Shown: piece by piece, positions 23,610-34,059 of the stretch
Layout of the letters: every line of letters starts with the position of its first letter
Position numbering within the stretch: the first letter of the stretch is position 1
Origin: Paracamarosporium sp. OC-R06-R3
Lineage: Eukaryota > Ascomycota > Dothideomycetes > Pleosporales > Didymosphaeriaceae
Assembly (NCBI GenBank): GCA_019828545.1
Contig: JACVRA010000063.1
Location: 62,001 to 126,000, forward strand
Reading direction: 5' to 3'
DNA length: 64,000 nucleotides
Notes under the pieces: generated by a model
The model's database searches: none
Seen by the model: the letters and a program-made list of their open reading frames with translations, nothing else
What the model was told of the DNA's origin: nothing
Position numbers and translations under genes: made by a program

Positions 23610-23787
23610 GAGCCTAGACTTCGGCGTTGAGGAGATGTCACAGCAAGACTTTTTCTTCTTGATAAGACGAACGATCGTATTCACATCAACATACCTACAA
23701 TCTTTCATCGATTTTGTCAAGAAACTTTGTTACGCACGTCGACACCATCCCCATCGAAACCATCCCCATCCCAACGCCAACACCACT

Positions 23788-23964
23788 CACATCGACACCA
23801 CCCACATCGACACCACCTACATTGACACCACCTACATCGACACCACCTACATTGATACTACCTACATTGACACCACCCACATCAACACTACCTATATTGA
23901 TACTACCTACAGCGACACCACCTACATTGACACCACCTACATTGACACCACCCACATCGACACC
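23788..23964 (+). repeat. 15-bp minisatellite abutting the Argonaute start codon
   Basis: Eleven full copies and one 12-nt partial copy of YAYATYGACACCACC run without a gap from 23788 to the base before the ATG at 23965. Copies differ mostly at C/T positions. The last CACC of the array forms the start-codon context. The reading frame through the array is open (Thr-His/Tyr-Ile-Asp-Thr units) and continuous with the Argonaute frame. Confidence 0.92.
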
Positions 23965-26900
23965 ATGCCTCCCAAGAAATCCTTCCAGCCACTCAACAAG
24001 AAAGAAACGAAAGCTCTCCAGCAGCAAATTGACGCACCATGCGATTGCGGCATCACCATACAACATACCCGCATTCAGTGTCCGAGAAACAACAACAAGC
24101 GCACCCTGTTCAACGAATTCTATAGCGGCTTGAGCGATGGAAAGCAGAACGCAGCAGACCAGTACATCCGGGAACTTGAGAAGAAAGTCCCTAAGCTGGA
24201 TGTTGCTCACTCTGGAGGTGTCTCTGGGACGCCACAAGTCCACGCTACAACTAGACAAGAACGGGTGCATCAACCATCTACACCACCGACGATACATCAA
24301 CCACCTAGACTACCGACGGTGCAGCAACCACTTATACCACCGACCGCGCAGCAGCCAGCAAGAGAAGGGTTGGTACAGCAATCAGCTGCAGAAGGGAAGA
24401 TCGGAGAACTGCGCATCGTCGAGTTGATCAATAGTATGAGCACCAAGAGGACAATGCCACCAGCAACTACTCCAGCCAAAAGTAATAGCATTGGGAACAA
24501 CTTCATAATCGATGACAGAAAAGTATTGCAAAACCTCCACCAGCTGAGGCACACTGAGCATCTAAGTCTTCAGACTAAACCACCCACCCGAGAGAGCCTT
24601 CGCCCCAATCTACACAACACCATCTTGACAAATCATTCCGAGGTCACCGTTCGAGAGAGCACCAAATTCTACAAGTACCAAATTCTTGGCATCCCAAAAG
24701 GTACCAGGGCAAAAAAGAGGATGTTTGTCGATACTGTCATCAAGGAGTGCAGCATCTTGCGTGACAACGAGAAATACTTTGCAACGGATTACATCGACAC
24801 GATCATCTCATGGAAGCCACTTCTCGAAACCGCAGGTGAAGGAAACCCCAAGTCAATGCCACTCGTGCGCATTCAAGAACGTGAGTATGAGCTGATTACC
24901 TTGCGTTTGGAATTCATAAAAACAATCGACACCGGAAGTCTGAAGCGATTTGTTCAAACCGATCCATCCGGCCAGATATTTGACGACCTATCGTGGGGTA
25001 AAGATGAAGTGATCAAAGCTTTGAACATCGTGATCGCCAAACGGTTTGGCCAGGATGTCGTTGAAGTAGGCACGGAGAAATTCTTCGTAAAATCAGGCTA
25101 TCAACCACTCGGGCGGTCTCTCTACGTTATCCGAGGTTATTACTACACCACCAGAGCCGGAATGGGCAAGATCTTGCTGCAGTTGGCGGCTGGTACAAGC
25201 GCATTCTTCCAACCAAGTAAACTTAGTGACGTGATGAGAGACGGGGACCTGTGTCCCTTGAACGATTACAGCACACTCATCGGTCTTCGAGTTTACATCA
25301 ACTACGAAAGGGGCGATGGCAAGAAGGGTTCCTCAATGAATGAGGATACGTTTCGCATCAAGTCCATACGCGGGTTTGGAAAGCCAGCCAAATTTCAGAC
25401 CTTTGAGTTAACCAAGGACGAATCTGACAATGCCTTACCAAAAAAGGAATCGATTTCTGTGGCAGAGTACTATAAGAGACGTGAGTTCAACGTGTGATGA
25501 CTTCCAGCACCAGATATATGCTGACCTACCAGGATACAATGCCGACATCGCTGGGGACTGCCCTGCTGTAGACCTAGGAAGGTAAGGTTTAACCTCAGAT
25601 TCAACGACATAGTCTGTAGACTAACTATTTGCTAACATTCAATAGAGATGAACATTCCTGGTTTCCCGCGGAAAAGTTGATCATCATGCCTTACCAAATT
25701 CACAAGCGACCGCTATCAAGCAGGTTACAGCCAGATATGATCGATAAAGCCAGGCACAGTCCTGGAGAGTATGCAAGCCTACTTCAATCGGAATGCTTGA
25801 GGTCGCTTCGTTTGAACGAAACCTCTGTGCCAGTTGATGTTGGTATACACTCTTCCCTTGAGTTGAAAATCGCTAATGTAGTTGGCAGCTTCAAGCGTAT
25901 CCCCTCACAATCAACACGCAGATGCTCAAAATTCCGTTTTCGAGCATGAACGGTCCAAAAGTGCTCTATACAGGAAGTGAGGTAGTTCTGACGCAGAAAA
26001 ACCCCAACTGGAATCTTTCCAAAAAGAGATTCCTACGAACTGCAACTACACTTCGCTATGTGGTCTTGGCTAACGGGCCTTTGCATGCTGAAACCGTTCA
26101 GAATTACCAGGATAGTTTCTACCAGCAAGTTAGAGAACGTGGGGTGAAGAGCATAATTTGCGGAGGTCAACTAAGGATTGAGGATACCTCCGAGGAAAAC
26201 ATGCGCAGGTGCCTTCAGCACATAGCCGGTGGTCGTTTGAAGACCAAAATGATCCCAGACATCATCCTTCTCATCATCAAGAGCAAAAATGTGGGTGGCT
26301 ATTCCACATTCAAGTACTTGTGTGACCGAGAATTTGGTTTCCAGTCCATCGTCATCACCGAGAAACCCAAGACCAACCCCTATTCGATGATGGGAAACAT
26401 TTCCATGAAAGCGAATCTCAAGTCTGGAGGTATAAACCATTCTGCAGAGAATATACAAAAGATTCTGAAGGACACCTTGGTTCTTGGTGCCGATGTAACG
26501 CACCCTGGACAGGGGGCTCTCTTTGGAACTCCATCTATTGCGGCTATCGTAGGCTCTGTAGAAGGTACTGGCGGCAAGTTTCTTGGATCTATCAGGCTTC
26601 AAAGCAAATCAGATAAAGAGGTAAGTCGATTCTTGGTACCCTCGAGACTTACTGACAAATTCTTAGATGATTGATGACGTTGAGGGCATGGTTTGCGAGC
26701 GAGTCTTGGATTGGTATCACAACAACGGCACATTCCCAACCAACATTCTCTATTACCGCGACGGTGTAAGCGAAACTCAATATGAAACAGTGAGAAAGGA
26801 TGAGCTTCCCTTCATATACACCGGGTTTGAAGCCGCGGTTAGAGAGATCCAAAAGATGGGACGCAAGTGCGGCAATGTCCTCCAACCCAAGCTGACTGCT

Positions 26901-27614
26901 GTTGTCGTTACTAAGCGACACAATTCACGCTTCTTCCCTAGTTCGAGTCGGGATGCTGATAAGACAGGCAACTGCTTGCCTGGTACACTAGTCGATAAGG
27001 GCGTCACTTCTCCTTACTACACAGACTTCTACCTTCAATCACACTCCGCTCTTCAAGGGATGACTAGGCCCGCAAGATATGACGTTCTAAAGAACGAAAT
27101 CCAAGACTTCACTACCGAAAACTTGCAGGACCTGGTACGTTGACCTTGCAAACGAACTTATCACTACATAAGACTAACATGAATTCTACAGACCCATCGC
27201 CTCAATCATACATACGTCCGCGCCACCAAAGGGGTTTCATACGCTGCTCCCGCATATTATGCCGATCGACTCTGTGAGCGCGGTCGTTGCTACATCCGCG
27301 ACTTTCTTGTCCCTAGCAAAGAAGAACGGAAGAAGCACGACCAGCGTAGAGCTCACTTGCTTAACGAGAAGCGAGAGGCGCATAATAGGCCTGAGAGAAC
27401 TCGAGAGGAGAAAAAGAAGAATCGCAAGCCGGCAACCGAAATCGATGAAGACGAGAAAGATTTCGACAACGTTGCAAGAATGCTGCAGGAAGAGATGAAG
27501 CAGAAGTGCCTGGCCAGGCTCGAGACTAAGAACCCGTACAATCCGAACCTAGCTGCGTCAGATGCCAGGCATAAGAGACTTAGGGACTTGCGTCAGACCA
27601 TGTACTGGATGTAA
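23965..27614 (+). CDS. Argonaute, RNA interference effector
   Basis: Six exons (23965-25480, 25533-25581, 25646-25842, 25896-26620, 26667-27134, 27192-27614) give 1125 residues. In order: a disordered N-terminus with a Gln/Pro repeat (residues 102-132); the Argonaute N domain (from about 228, FYKYQILGIPKG); linker L1 (GYYYTTRAGMGKILLQLAAG); PAZ (about 430-550); MID; and PIWI with GNISMKANLKSGGINH. The catalytic set reads Asp787 (LGADVTHP), Glu829 (last codon of exon 4), Asp861 (YYRDGVSE) and Asp1010 (PAYYADRLCERGR), a DEDD tetrad like that of budding-yeast Kluyveromyces polysporus Ago1, so slicer activity is plausible. The C-terminus after PIWI has a long basic/acidic extension (about residues 1030-1125) before the usual MYWM-like end. 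The family is QDE-2-like, for post-transcriptional silencing. Translation could begin at 23494 and include the minisatellite. No Dicer or RdRP gene is nearby. Confidence 0.93.
24268..24360 (+). repeat. 27-bp repeat encoding Gln/Pro nonapeptides
   Basis: Three 27-nt units plus a 12-nt partial unit encode HQPSTPPTI, HQPPRLPTV, QQPLIPPTA and QQPA within the Argonaute N-terminus. Divergence between units is higher than in the 15-bp array, so it is older or under selection. Confidence 0.8.
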
Positions 27615-29154
27615 AGGGTTGGCTTTGACTTCTGGCCCAATTCCCCTACTTCCAGATTCCCTTTCCTTCTGATTTCTTTCTTTTCCACTCTCCCCTAAAC
27701 TTTTCTACCTCACGGGGTATTATCCATTTTGTTTCATTGGTACTCTTCGACGATTTCTTTTTTTTCTCACAATCTTACTACCCTCTCTCAACTCCCACCA
27801 CAGGATGTACCACACAGGCTTTTTGTTTTCCCTTATCAAGCGATAGATCTCTTTCTGTTTTCCTTTATCAAGCGATAGATCTCCTTTTGTTTTCCTTTAT
27901 CCAAGCGATAGATCTCCTTTTGTTCATCAGGCAGTTACAGACTAGCCTCACATGTACTGTATAGTCAGATGTTGCTACATGGACTTTTCCTATAGAATTT
28001 CTTTACAATGTGTTTGAATGCGGCATCGAGTTCTGATCAGTATTCAAAAATGGTGCATGAAAGAAATGACTTCACAGGGTGCAAACTTCGAAAAGACTCT
28101 AAGCTATTTACGTGCACGATAGGTGAAACGACGTTGCGGAGACTTAGTAAAATCTCCCTTCCCTTAGAAATTGTCACGGCGCGACTTGTATGATTCTCAA
28201 CAGCTGAGATGGCGCGACGATGTTCAATCAATCAACAACCATTGCAAGGTTTTTCACCCGTCTGGTAAGTAGTTCTCCACGCTTTGATCTTGAATCTCGC
28301 CAAAATTTTGATTCTGAAATGCATCTATCGTTGTCGAAGATACTTTGTGATATGATCTTGTTTTACCCTTCATGTGGCTACTTGCAAACTCCAAAGACCA
28401 CGAGTACCCGACCAGAATTGACTTTGCAAATAACAGATGGGGGTCGTATGACTTGATAATGACTTGAAAGGAACTCAGTATTGTTTTAGTCACTAAGGAA
28501 TTGGCTTCGTGTTTACTGTCCACACGAACTATTATGTACGAAAATACTCTGTAGAATGATGGCTATTAAATCACTTTTAAATTTGAACGTATCAACAAGA
28601 GATTCTAGGGAACTTGTCTATTCTATATCTCGCTAAAGTGTTAAGTTGTAGTAAGTAAGTATCGACCGTTCATGGTGAGTAAAAGGACCACAAAAACACT
28701 CAGATAACTACACTTTTTTCTTCACAAGTTTCTGACAGATTTGTAACGGCGTTTTCAGGAAACTAGGTATCCAAGAGATTGAACTGATTTTGTGAATCTC
28801 CAAACTTGTTGCAATGTGGTATGGAAAGAGAGATAATTTGGATGCTTGATGAGGTTGAAGTATTCGCTGATTAGGGAGTGGAAAGAGAGGATAGAGGGCC
28901 TAGAGAGGGTTTGTTTGAATGATGAACGGAGTGTGCGGTTTGGAGGTAAGGGTGTGAAGTAATGATCAGTCTGTTAGAAGTAGTTGACAAGTGCATGTAG
29001 ATTAATTAACAATAGGGCAACATATTCATTCAGTCTGAACATGCCAAGTTCGATTCATGCAAAGTCTCAAGGATATCCCACCAAACGCCATCGCTATGCT
29101 TTGTCCAAAACCACCTCATCCGGTCCATATCATACAGTGCCAGAGCAACACAGC
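27615..29154. other. AT-rich convergent intergenic region
   Basis: About 1.5 kb between Argonaute and the coiled-coil gene, with T-rich tracts and a tandem repeat (27821-27925). No gene frame is supported on either strand. Confidence 0.5.
27821..27925. repeat. Tandem repeat, period about 32 bp
   Basis: Three and a bit copies of a unit containing TTTTCCTTTATCAAGCGATA followed by GATCTC. It lies about 200 bp after the Argonaute stop, probably in or just past the 3' UTR. Confidence 0.8.
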
Positions 29155-30009
29155 TCACGGACGCTCCACCTCTTCCTCGTCACTGCTGTCGTCTGGCTTC
29201 TCTTCCCACCCAGCCAACCTCCGGAGGACCCGATTCTCTTCCTTTAACGCTTTGATCTCGCTTCTGAGACCTCTCTCGCTCTCTCCCTGCCCCTTCAACG
29301 CACCCCTCGCATACTCTGCCACTCGGCCTAGTCCTGCCTGCCATTCTGCGTGCTCCAACCGCAGCTGCATACTCGTAGCACGCTCTTGTTCGAGGAGCGA
29401 CTGGTAATGTTTATGCAGGGAAAGAATAGCTTGTGTCTGGTTGTAGGCGTACGGCCGCAGTTTGTCGAGTAAGAGTGTAAGGGCATTCTCATAGTCGGTG
29501 AGCAAATTTGCGAGGGTCGAGTTCTGAGATGTCAATGTCGTTATTCGTGATTGAGCGGTGTGAAGTGAGTTCTGCAACTGGGTGACTTCGGCGGCGCGGG
29601 TTGCTGCTATGCTCATGTCAGTTCGAGGTCTACTTCTAATCCATATACACCTTAGGCGCAACATACCGTTGATCTCCCCGTTAACCTCCCGGATTCCCAA
29701 ACCTCCCACCCCACCACCTTCTTCCGCTGCTCTTGCCTGTATGGCCTGCACGCCGTTCACTATGCCTGCCGTCTGCGCTCTGTTCTCCTCGAGCATCTGG
29801 CTCAGCTGCTGCACTACGCTCCATAGATGGTTCATATCCGTCTGCTGTCCACCGCTGGGCAGACCGTTGACCATCGGTATGCCATTTTGCTGGGGTCCTG
29901 GACCAGGCATGCCGTTTGCTTGTGTGGAGGTTGGCGAGGGTGAGGGTGAGGGTGCGGCGCGAGGGAGTTGAGGTTGCGAGCCTGAGTCTAGGAAAGAGAA
30001 GTTGTTCAT
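29155..30009 (-). CDS. SIKE/FGFR1OP2-like coiled-coil protein, possible STRIPAK subunit SCI1
   Basis: Exons (minus) 29667-30009 and 29155-29606 give 264 residues. The N-terminal 60 residues are Pro/Ser/Gly-rich and disordered. From about residue 60 the protein is helical with long coiled coils. The stretch LTSQNSTLANLLTDYENALT, then LLLDKLRPYAYNQ, LHKHYQSLLEQE and a terminal LKEENRVLRRLAGWEEK follows the pattern of SIKE/FGFR1OP2, whose fungal relative SCI1 belongs to the STRIPAK complex controlling cell fusion and sexual development. The assignment rests on pattern, not a search. The 60-nt intron is a multiple of three without a stop, so retention would add 20 residues. Confidence 0.6.
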   Translation of the reverse strand: MNNFSFLDSGSQPQLPRAAPSPSPSPTSTQANGMPGPGPQQNGIPMVNGLPSGGQQTDMNHLWSVVQQLSQMLEENRAQTAGIVNGVQAIQARAAEEGGGVGGLGIREVNGEINGMLRLRCIWIRSRPRTDMSIAATRAAEVTQLQNSLHTAQSRITTLTSQNSTLANLLTDYENALTLLLDKLRPYAYNQTQAILSLHKHYQSLLEQERATSMQLRLEHAEWQAGLGRVAEYARGALKGQGESERGLRSEIKALKEENRVLRRLAGWEEKPDDSSDEEEVERP

Positions 30010-30794
30010 AGTGGAACTATGAGTTCAGAGGCTAAGCGATGCCGGAGCGATGGTGCCCGAGGCGCGGAGGGGCGTTGTTGTTTTGGGTACAGTATGCGTC
30101 TAAGCTGTTGACGAAGAGTGTTTTGCCGGGAAAGGCGCAGCGCGCGAAACGCGGTGGTTTGATACGCTTGTTATATTGACTGCTCCCGACAAAAGCGAGG
30201 TGCCAGCGAATTGTGAGCTTGTTCTATGCGGACAGCACGACTGGATGAATGCGCATGCCGCAGGGTCTCCGCATCGCCGAGGTTGAGCCGAGGGCGCTAG
30301 GTGTGATGTGGACTAGCGTTGAACTTTCACACGAAGTGACGACCGTATTGGGTCACGGACAAGTGTATGAGTATATTAGAGAGCTAACTTGGCAGGACTT
30401 AGAGACATAAATGATTGCTCTGTATTATCAGAGAAGCAGAACATCTACTCTCACAGCAGTCCTATGCTGTGAAATTGTTCGCAGTAACAAAGAAACCTCT
30501 AACACCGAATGTTGGTCACATACAGTCGAGAAGGAAGTGTTAGGTAGGCCGGAATCCTCTCTACGATGAAACTTGAGAAAACCCTTCTAGTCTGATTTGC
30601 TTTGCGATTCTCTCATCTTGATTGATCTTCTGTGCGACGCCGGTATTCTGACCTCAACTCCGGTCCTAAACACCGGCATACGGCATACACTACAGCAACT
30701 AAAAAATCGAGTGCCTTTAGTCCTAAGGAAACCAATACATGTTACAAAAGCACCCATCATCTCACCTCATTGACCCTACAGTTGCTCAATCATC
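30010..30794. promoter_or_regulatory. Divergent promoter region
   Basis: 785 bp between the leftward coiled-coil gene and the rightward hydrolase gene. No element or gene recognised. Confidence 0.45.
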
Positions 30795-31976
30795 ATGTCC
30801 GTCCTGCCCAGCTACAAAAAGCTTATCCTCTCAACCGGCCACATATATGCCTACAGATACATTCGTGCTAATCCCGACCGTCCGACGTTCCTACTTCTCC
30901 ACGGATTCCCCAGTACATCCCTCATTTGGAATAAGCTCACCGTCCGCCTCGCCAATGCCGGTTATGGCGTCTTATGCCCCGATCTTCTCGGCTACGGCGA
31001 TACATCGAAGCCTACCGACGTGCAGGAATATGCCTTTTCGAAGATGAGTGCGCATATTGTTGAGATACTTCAACATGAGAAGGTAGAGCAGGTGATTGGG
31101 GTGGGACATGATTGGTACGTTTGCCTTTGGAGTTGAGTTCTGGACAATAGTAGCCGTTGTACTGCTTGCCCCAGGGCCACATAACGCATTTGAAGCTTTC
31201 AGATACAGAAATAGGCCAAGCTAACAAAACGTTATAGGGGCTCAGTTCTGCTCGCGAGGCTATGGTGGTTCTTCCCGACATACTTGTCATCGTTAGTATT
31301 CATGACGGTGCCATATCAGCCTCCCTCGCCAATGGATCTCGACGCCATGGACGCAATGGCTAAAGAAACTTTTGGGTATGATATGGGCGGGTACTGGTAC
31401 TTTCTTACTTCGGAAGAAGCCCCCTCGATGCTTCAGCAAAACGTGTGTCTTCCTTTCCTTCTCACAAATATTGACTAACATGAACTGTAGGTCGAATCAG
31501 CCACATCACTCTTCTACCAATCCGACCCAGAGATCTGGAAAAACAATCTCCTCCTATCTGGCAAACTGCATGACTGGCTCACGCAGAAGCTCGTAGCGCC
31601 ATTGCCGCCTTGGATCTCGACGTCGTTTGAAGTCCAAGAACACGAACAACTCAACGCCGCATTGAAAGAAGGCGGCTTTGAAGGGCCGCTGAATTGGTAT
31701 AAATCTGCGCTTCAGCACGTCGATAAGGATGTAGAGTCTGCTATTCCCGCATCTAGTTTGATTATCACGCGACCTGTTACGTTCATCATGGGCGTGGATG
31801 ATGCTGTGGGGCGTTCGGACATAGGGCAATACATTGCTAGGGATGGAAAGGAGCAGGGGTTGCTTCCAGATGTGCAGGTTGAGGTTATGGAAGGAGCGGG
31901 TCATTGGATGATGTTGGAACTGCCAGATAAGACTTTTGAGATACTTGAAAGGAGCATCGGTAGGATTGAAGGTTGA
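30795..31976 (+). CDS. Alpha/beta hydrolase, epoxide hydrolase-like
   Basis: Exons 30795-31114, 31238-31442 and 31491-31976 give 336 residues. FLLLHGFPSTSLIW carries the HGFP oxyanion motif, and VGHDWGSVLL is the nucleophile elbow with Asp as nucleophile (split by the first intron), which points to epoxide hydrolases or haloalkane dehalogenases rather than serine esterases. MEGAGHWMMLELP near the end supplies the catalytic His, and FIMGVDDAVG the acid strand. No signal peptide. Such enzymes open epoxides of xenobiotics or lipids; the substrate is unknown. Confidence 0.88.
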
Positions 31977-32484
31977 AGCTTTTGACATGGGTGAAGAATG
32001 GATACGATGTCTTGTATTAGGACAGGAATGACAAAAGTAGGGTATACTTGATCTTCGCCCTCTGACTGTAGCTTGTGGTACTTTCGAGTAGGCATATTCC
32101 AAATGGTAAAGGAACAAACTAGATTGGAACTGTTCTCGTTCTATGAGTCTGTCTAAGGCTTCTGACCGAAGACTCACACTCTATCGCTCAGCTAGTAAAG
32201 TGTATAGTTTTCTAAGCAGTGCAGGTTCTGTTTTGCCTACTAAGCCAATTATCAGTATACCCCGCATTCCCATTCCCAATCTATGGTTTATGATTGGAAC
32301 TGTAGTGCGACCTCGAATGCCGTTAACTACCGGAACGAATGACGTGAAAGCCGCAGACGCCGCTCATCCCCCCGAGTCCAGGCACTCTAGCCAAAATCTT
32401 TCAAAGCAGAGTACGCTTTAGTAGTCCCCCGAACTAGCTAATATTGCAATTATGTATATTCGGCTATTTCTTTCCTAGACCACC
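31977..32484. other. Convergent 3' flanks
   Basis: No gene recognised between the epoxide hydrolase-like gene and the next minus-strand gene. Confidence 0.5.
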
Positions 32485-33327
32485 CTACTCTCCGCCACTT
32501 CTTCTCTCCGCAGCCCTCTGCCTCTTCTTCTTCAGCACCACGCAAGCCGACAAGCACACCACTAACCCCACCCTCGCCCCCTCCTCACCCCCGTCAACCA
32601 CTATCGTCCCCCCCGTAACAAACCCACCCCACCACTTCTGCGCATACTTCGCGACCACGACCCTCCTCTCACCCTTGCCCTCCCCAACCACCCTATACAG
32701 CGTCATATTCGTACTATGCCAGAGAGAATCCATTTCCCAGATATATGGTACGGAATCCCAGGTAAATGTCTCAGTGCGCAGACCCCATGTTTTGGGCTTC
32801 AAGCTGAGGGGGTGGATAGCATTGGTGCTGGTGTCGTGATGGAATGTGAGTGTGGCTGTGCCGACGGATGTCCATGGATGGGCCCATTCTGCTATGGGTT
32901 CGTGAGCAGCGTTTTTTATCGTGTAGTTCAGGCCGAGGAGTGACGTGCGGTGGCAGGTCCAGGTCGGCGTGTGGGTGTGGTCTTTTAGAGTTGCTCGTAC
33001 GGCGGCCTTGTAGGTTCGTGTAAGGCCGGTGTAGGGGGTTGTGAGGGAGGGAGTGAGGGAGGGAGTGAGGTCGATGATGGTTAAAGTTTTTGTGAAGGGG
33101 CCGTGGGGAGTTATCCAATAGGTGTGGGTTGGGGTGAAGAGGTGGGTAAAGAGGAGTGGGGAGGAAGGGGATAGGATGTCGGGTGGTGTGGAGAGCCATG
33201 CATCATGCTGCTCAGTCTCTATTGTGGGGGGTACGGAGAGCTTGCGGTGGCGGAGGTATGGGGAGCTGGCAGGGTTGAGGTCTTGTAGAGCGATGGCGGT
33301 AGACATACTTGATTCAATAGATGGCAT
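32485..33327 (-). CDS. Unknown protein, possibly Tubby-C/LURP-one-like
   Basis: An intronless 280-residue protein. Residues about 55-245 are predicted beta-rich: alternating hydrophobic strands such as TYKAAVRATLKD, TATLTFHHDT, TWGLRTETFTWDSVPYIWEM, TLYRVVGEG and RRVVVAKYAQKWWGG, with many Trp and Thr. This pattern resembles the Tubby C-terminal-like/LURP-one fold found in many fungal orphan proteins; the match is tentative. A hydrophobic stretch (VGLVVCLSACVVL) followed by KKKRQR near the C-terminus could be a tail anchor or a buried helix. A TPSL duplication near residue 90 is encoded by a 12-bp DNA repeat (about 33047-33070). Confidence 0.6.
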   Translation of the reverse strand: MPSIESSMSTAIALQDLNPASSPYLRHRKLSVPPTIETEQHDAWLSTPPDILSPSSPLLFTHLFTPTHTYWITPHGPFTKTLTIIDLTPSLTPSLTTPYTGLTRTYKAAVRATLKDHTHTPTWTCHRTSLLGLNYTIKNAAHEPIAEWAHPWTSVGTATLTFHHDTSTNAIHPLSLKPKTWGLRTETFTWDSVPYIWEMDSLWHSTNMTLYRVVGEGKGERRVVVAKYAQKWWGGFVTGGTIVVDGGEEGARVGLVVCLSACVVLKKKRQRAAERRSGGE

Positions 33328-34059
33328 CTAAAGCCAGTATGGATTGTTGAGCTGGGACCCATTACAAGGGTATGGACGCACTTTATATCTCTTACCTTCA
33401 TTCTTAGCATCCTACGACCGTCACATCTTCCATCCAAACCTCTGTTGCTCATCCAATCATGCCATAGACTTAACTACTAGCGTGCGATATGGCTGCCAAG
33501 AGACGTATGCCTAGCGGGGCAGATCTCGTACTCCTCGCTTTTGAGCTTCCATGCACAGCCACCAAGGCTCAGATGCAGCCTCTCGGAGCGGAGCGGAGCG
33601 GAACGCCTCGTGTAGAGCCCTTGGCTGCAAATCCAGTCGTGCCTTAGATCTAAGACATACATCGCCACTAGGGAAGCGATACTCCCTAGCGATTAGTGTA
33701 TATACCACTTCGTGAATCACAACGCCATCAGCCTTGACTGGCATTCAACGGTACCCAATGGCCCTTATTGTTCCTTATAGACTCCAACAGTACCTTATGG
33801 CCATCAAGTACTCTATCTCATGATAGTAGCTATACTAAGGCTACAGTCCTCCATGTGTCTTTATAAGTCGACGATCTCACCTAAGTTGTTCACCGGTTTA
33901 TGCAGAGTGTCAGACGACTAAGCACACTCATCCATGTGACTGGACCAAATCGCCCAAGGTACCCCGCTTCGGATATGAAACAACATTATATTTCCGCCCG
34001 ATTCTAAGAACACTTGTTCATGCTTTGGGTCTCTCCATATAACCATCACCTGAATCACC
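33328..34059. other. Divergent intergenic region
   Basis: Contains a GAGCG pentamer repeat (33586-33600) and otherwise nothing recognised. It would serve as promoter for both flanking genes. Confidence 0.45.

Noticed and set aside
23788..23964. Regular short repeats as a CRISPR-like array
   Set aside because: Eukaryotic nuclear DNA; units are contiguous without spacers.
23695..24300. Long minus-strand frame rich in Val/Gly/Asn opposite the Argonaute start
   Set aside because: It is the antisense reading of the 15-bp repeat array and the Argonaute N-terminus; its repeats mirror the sense array and it has no splice or domain support.
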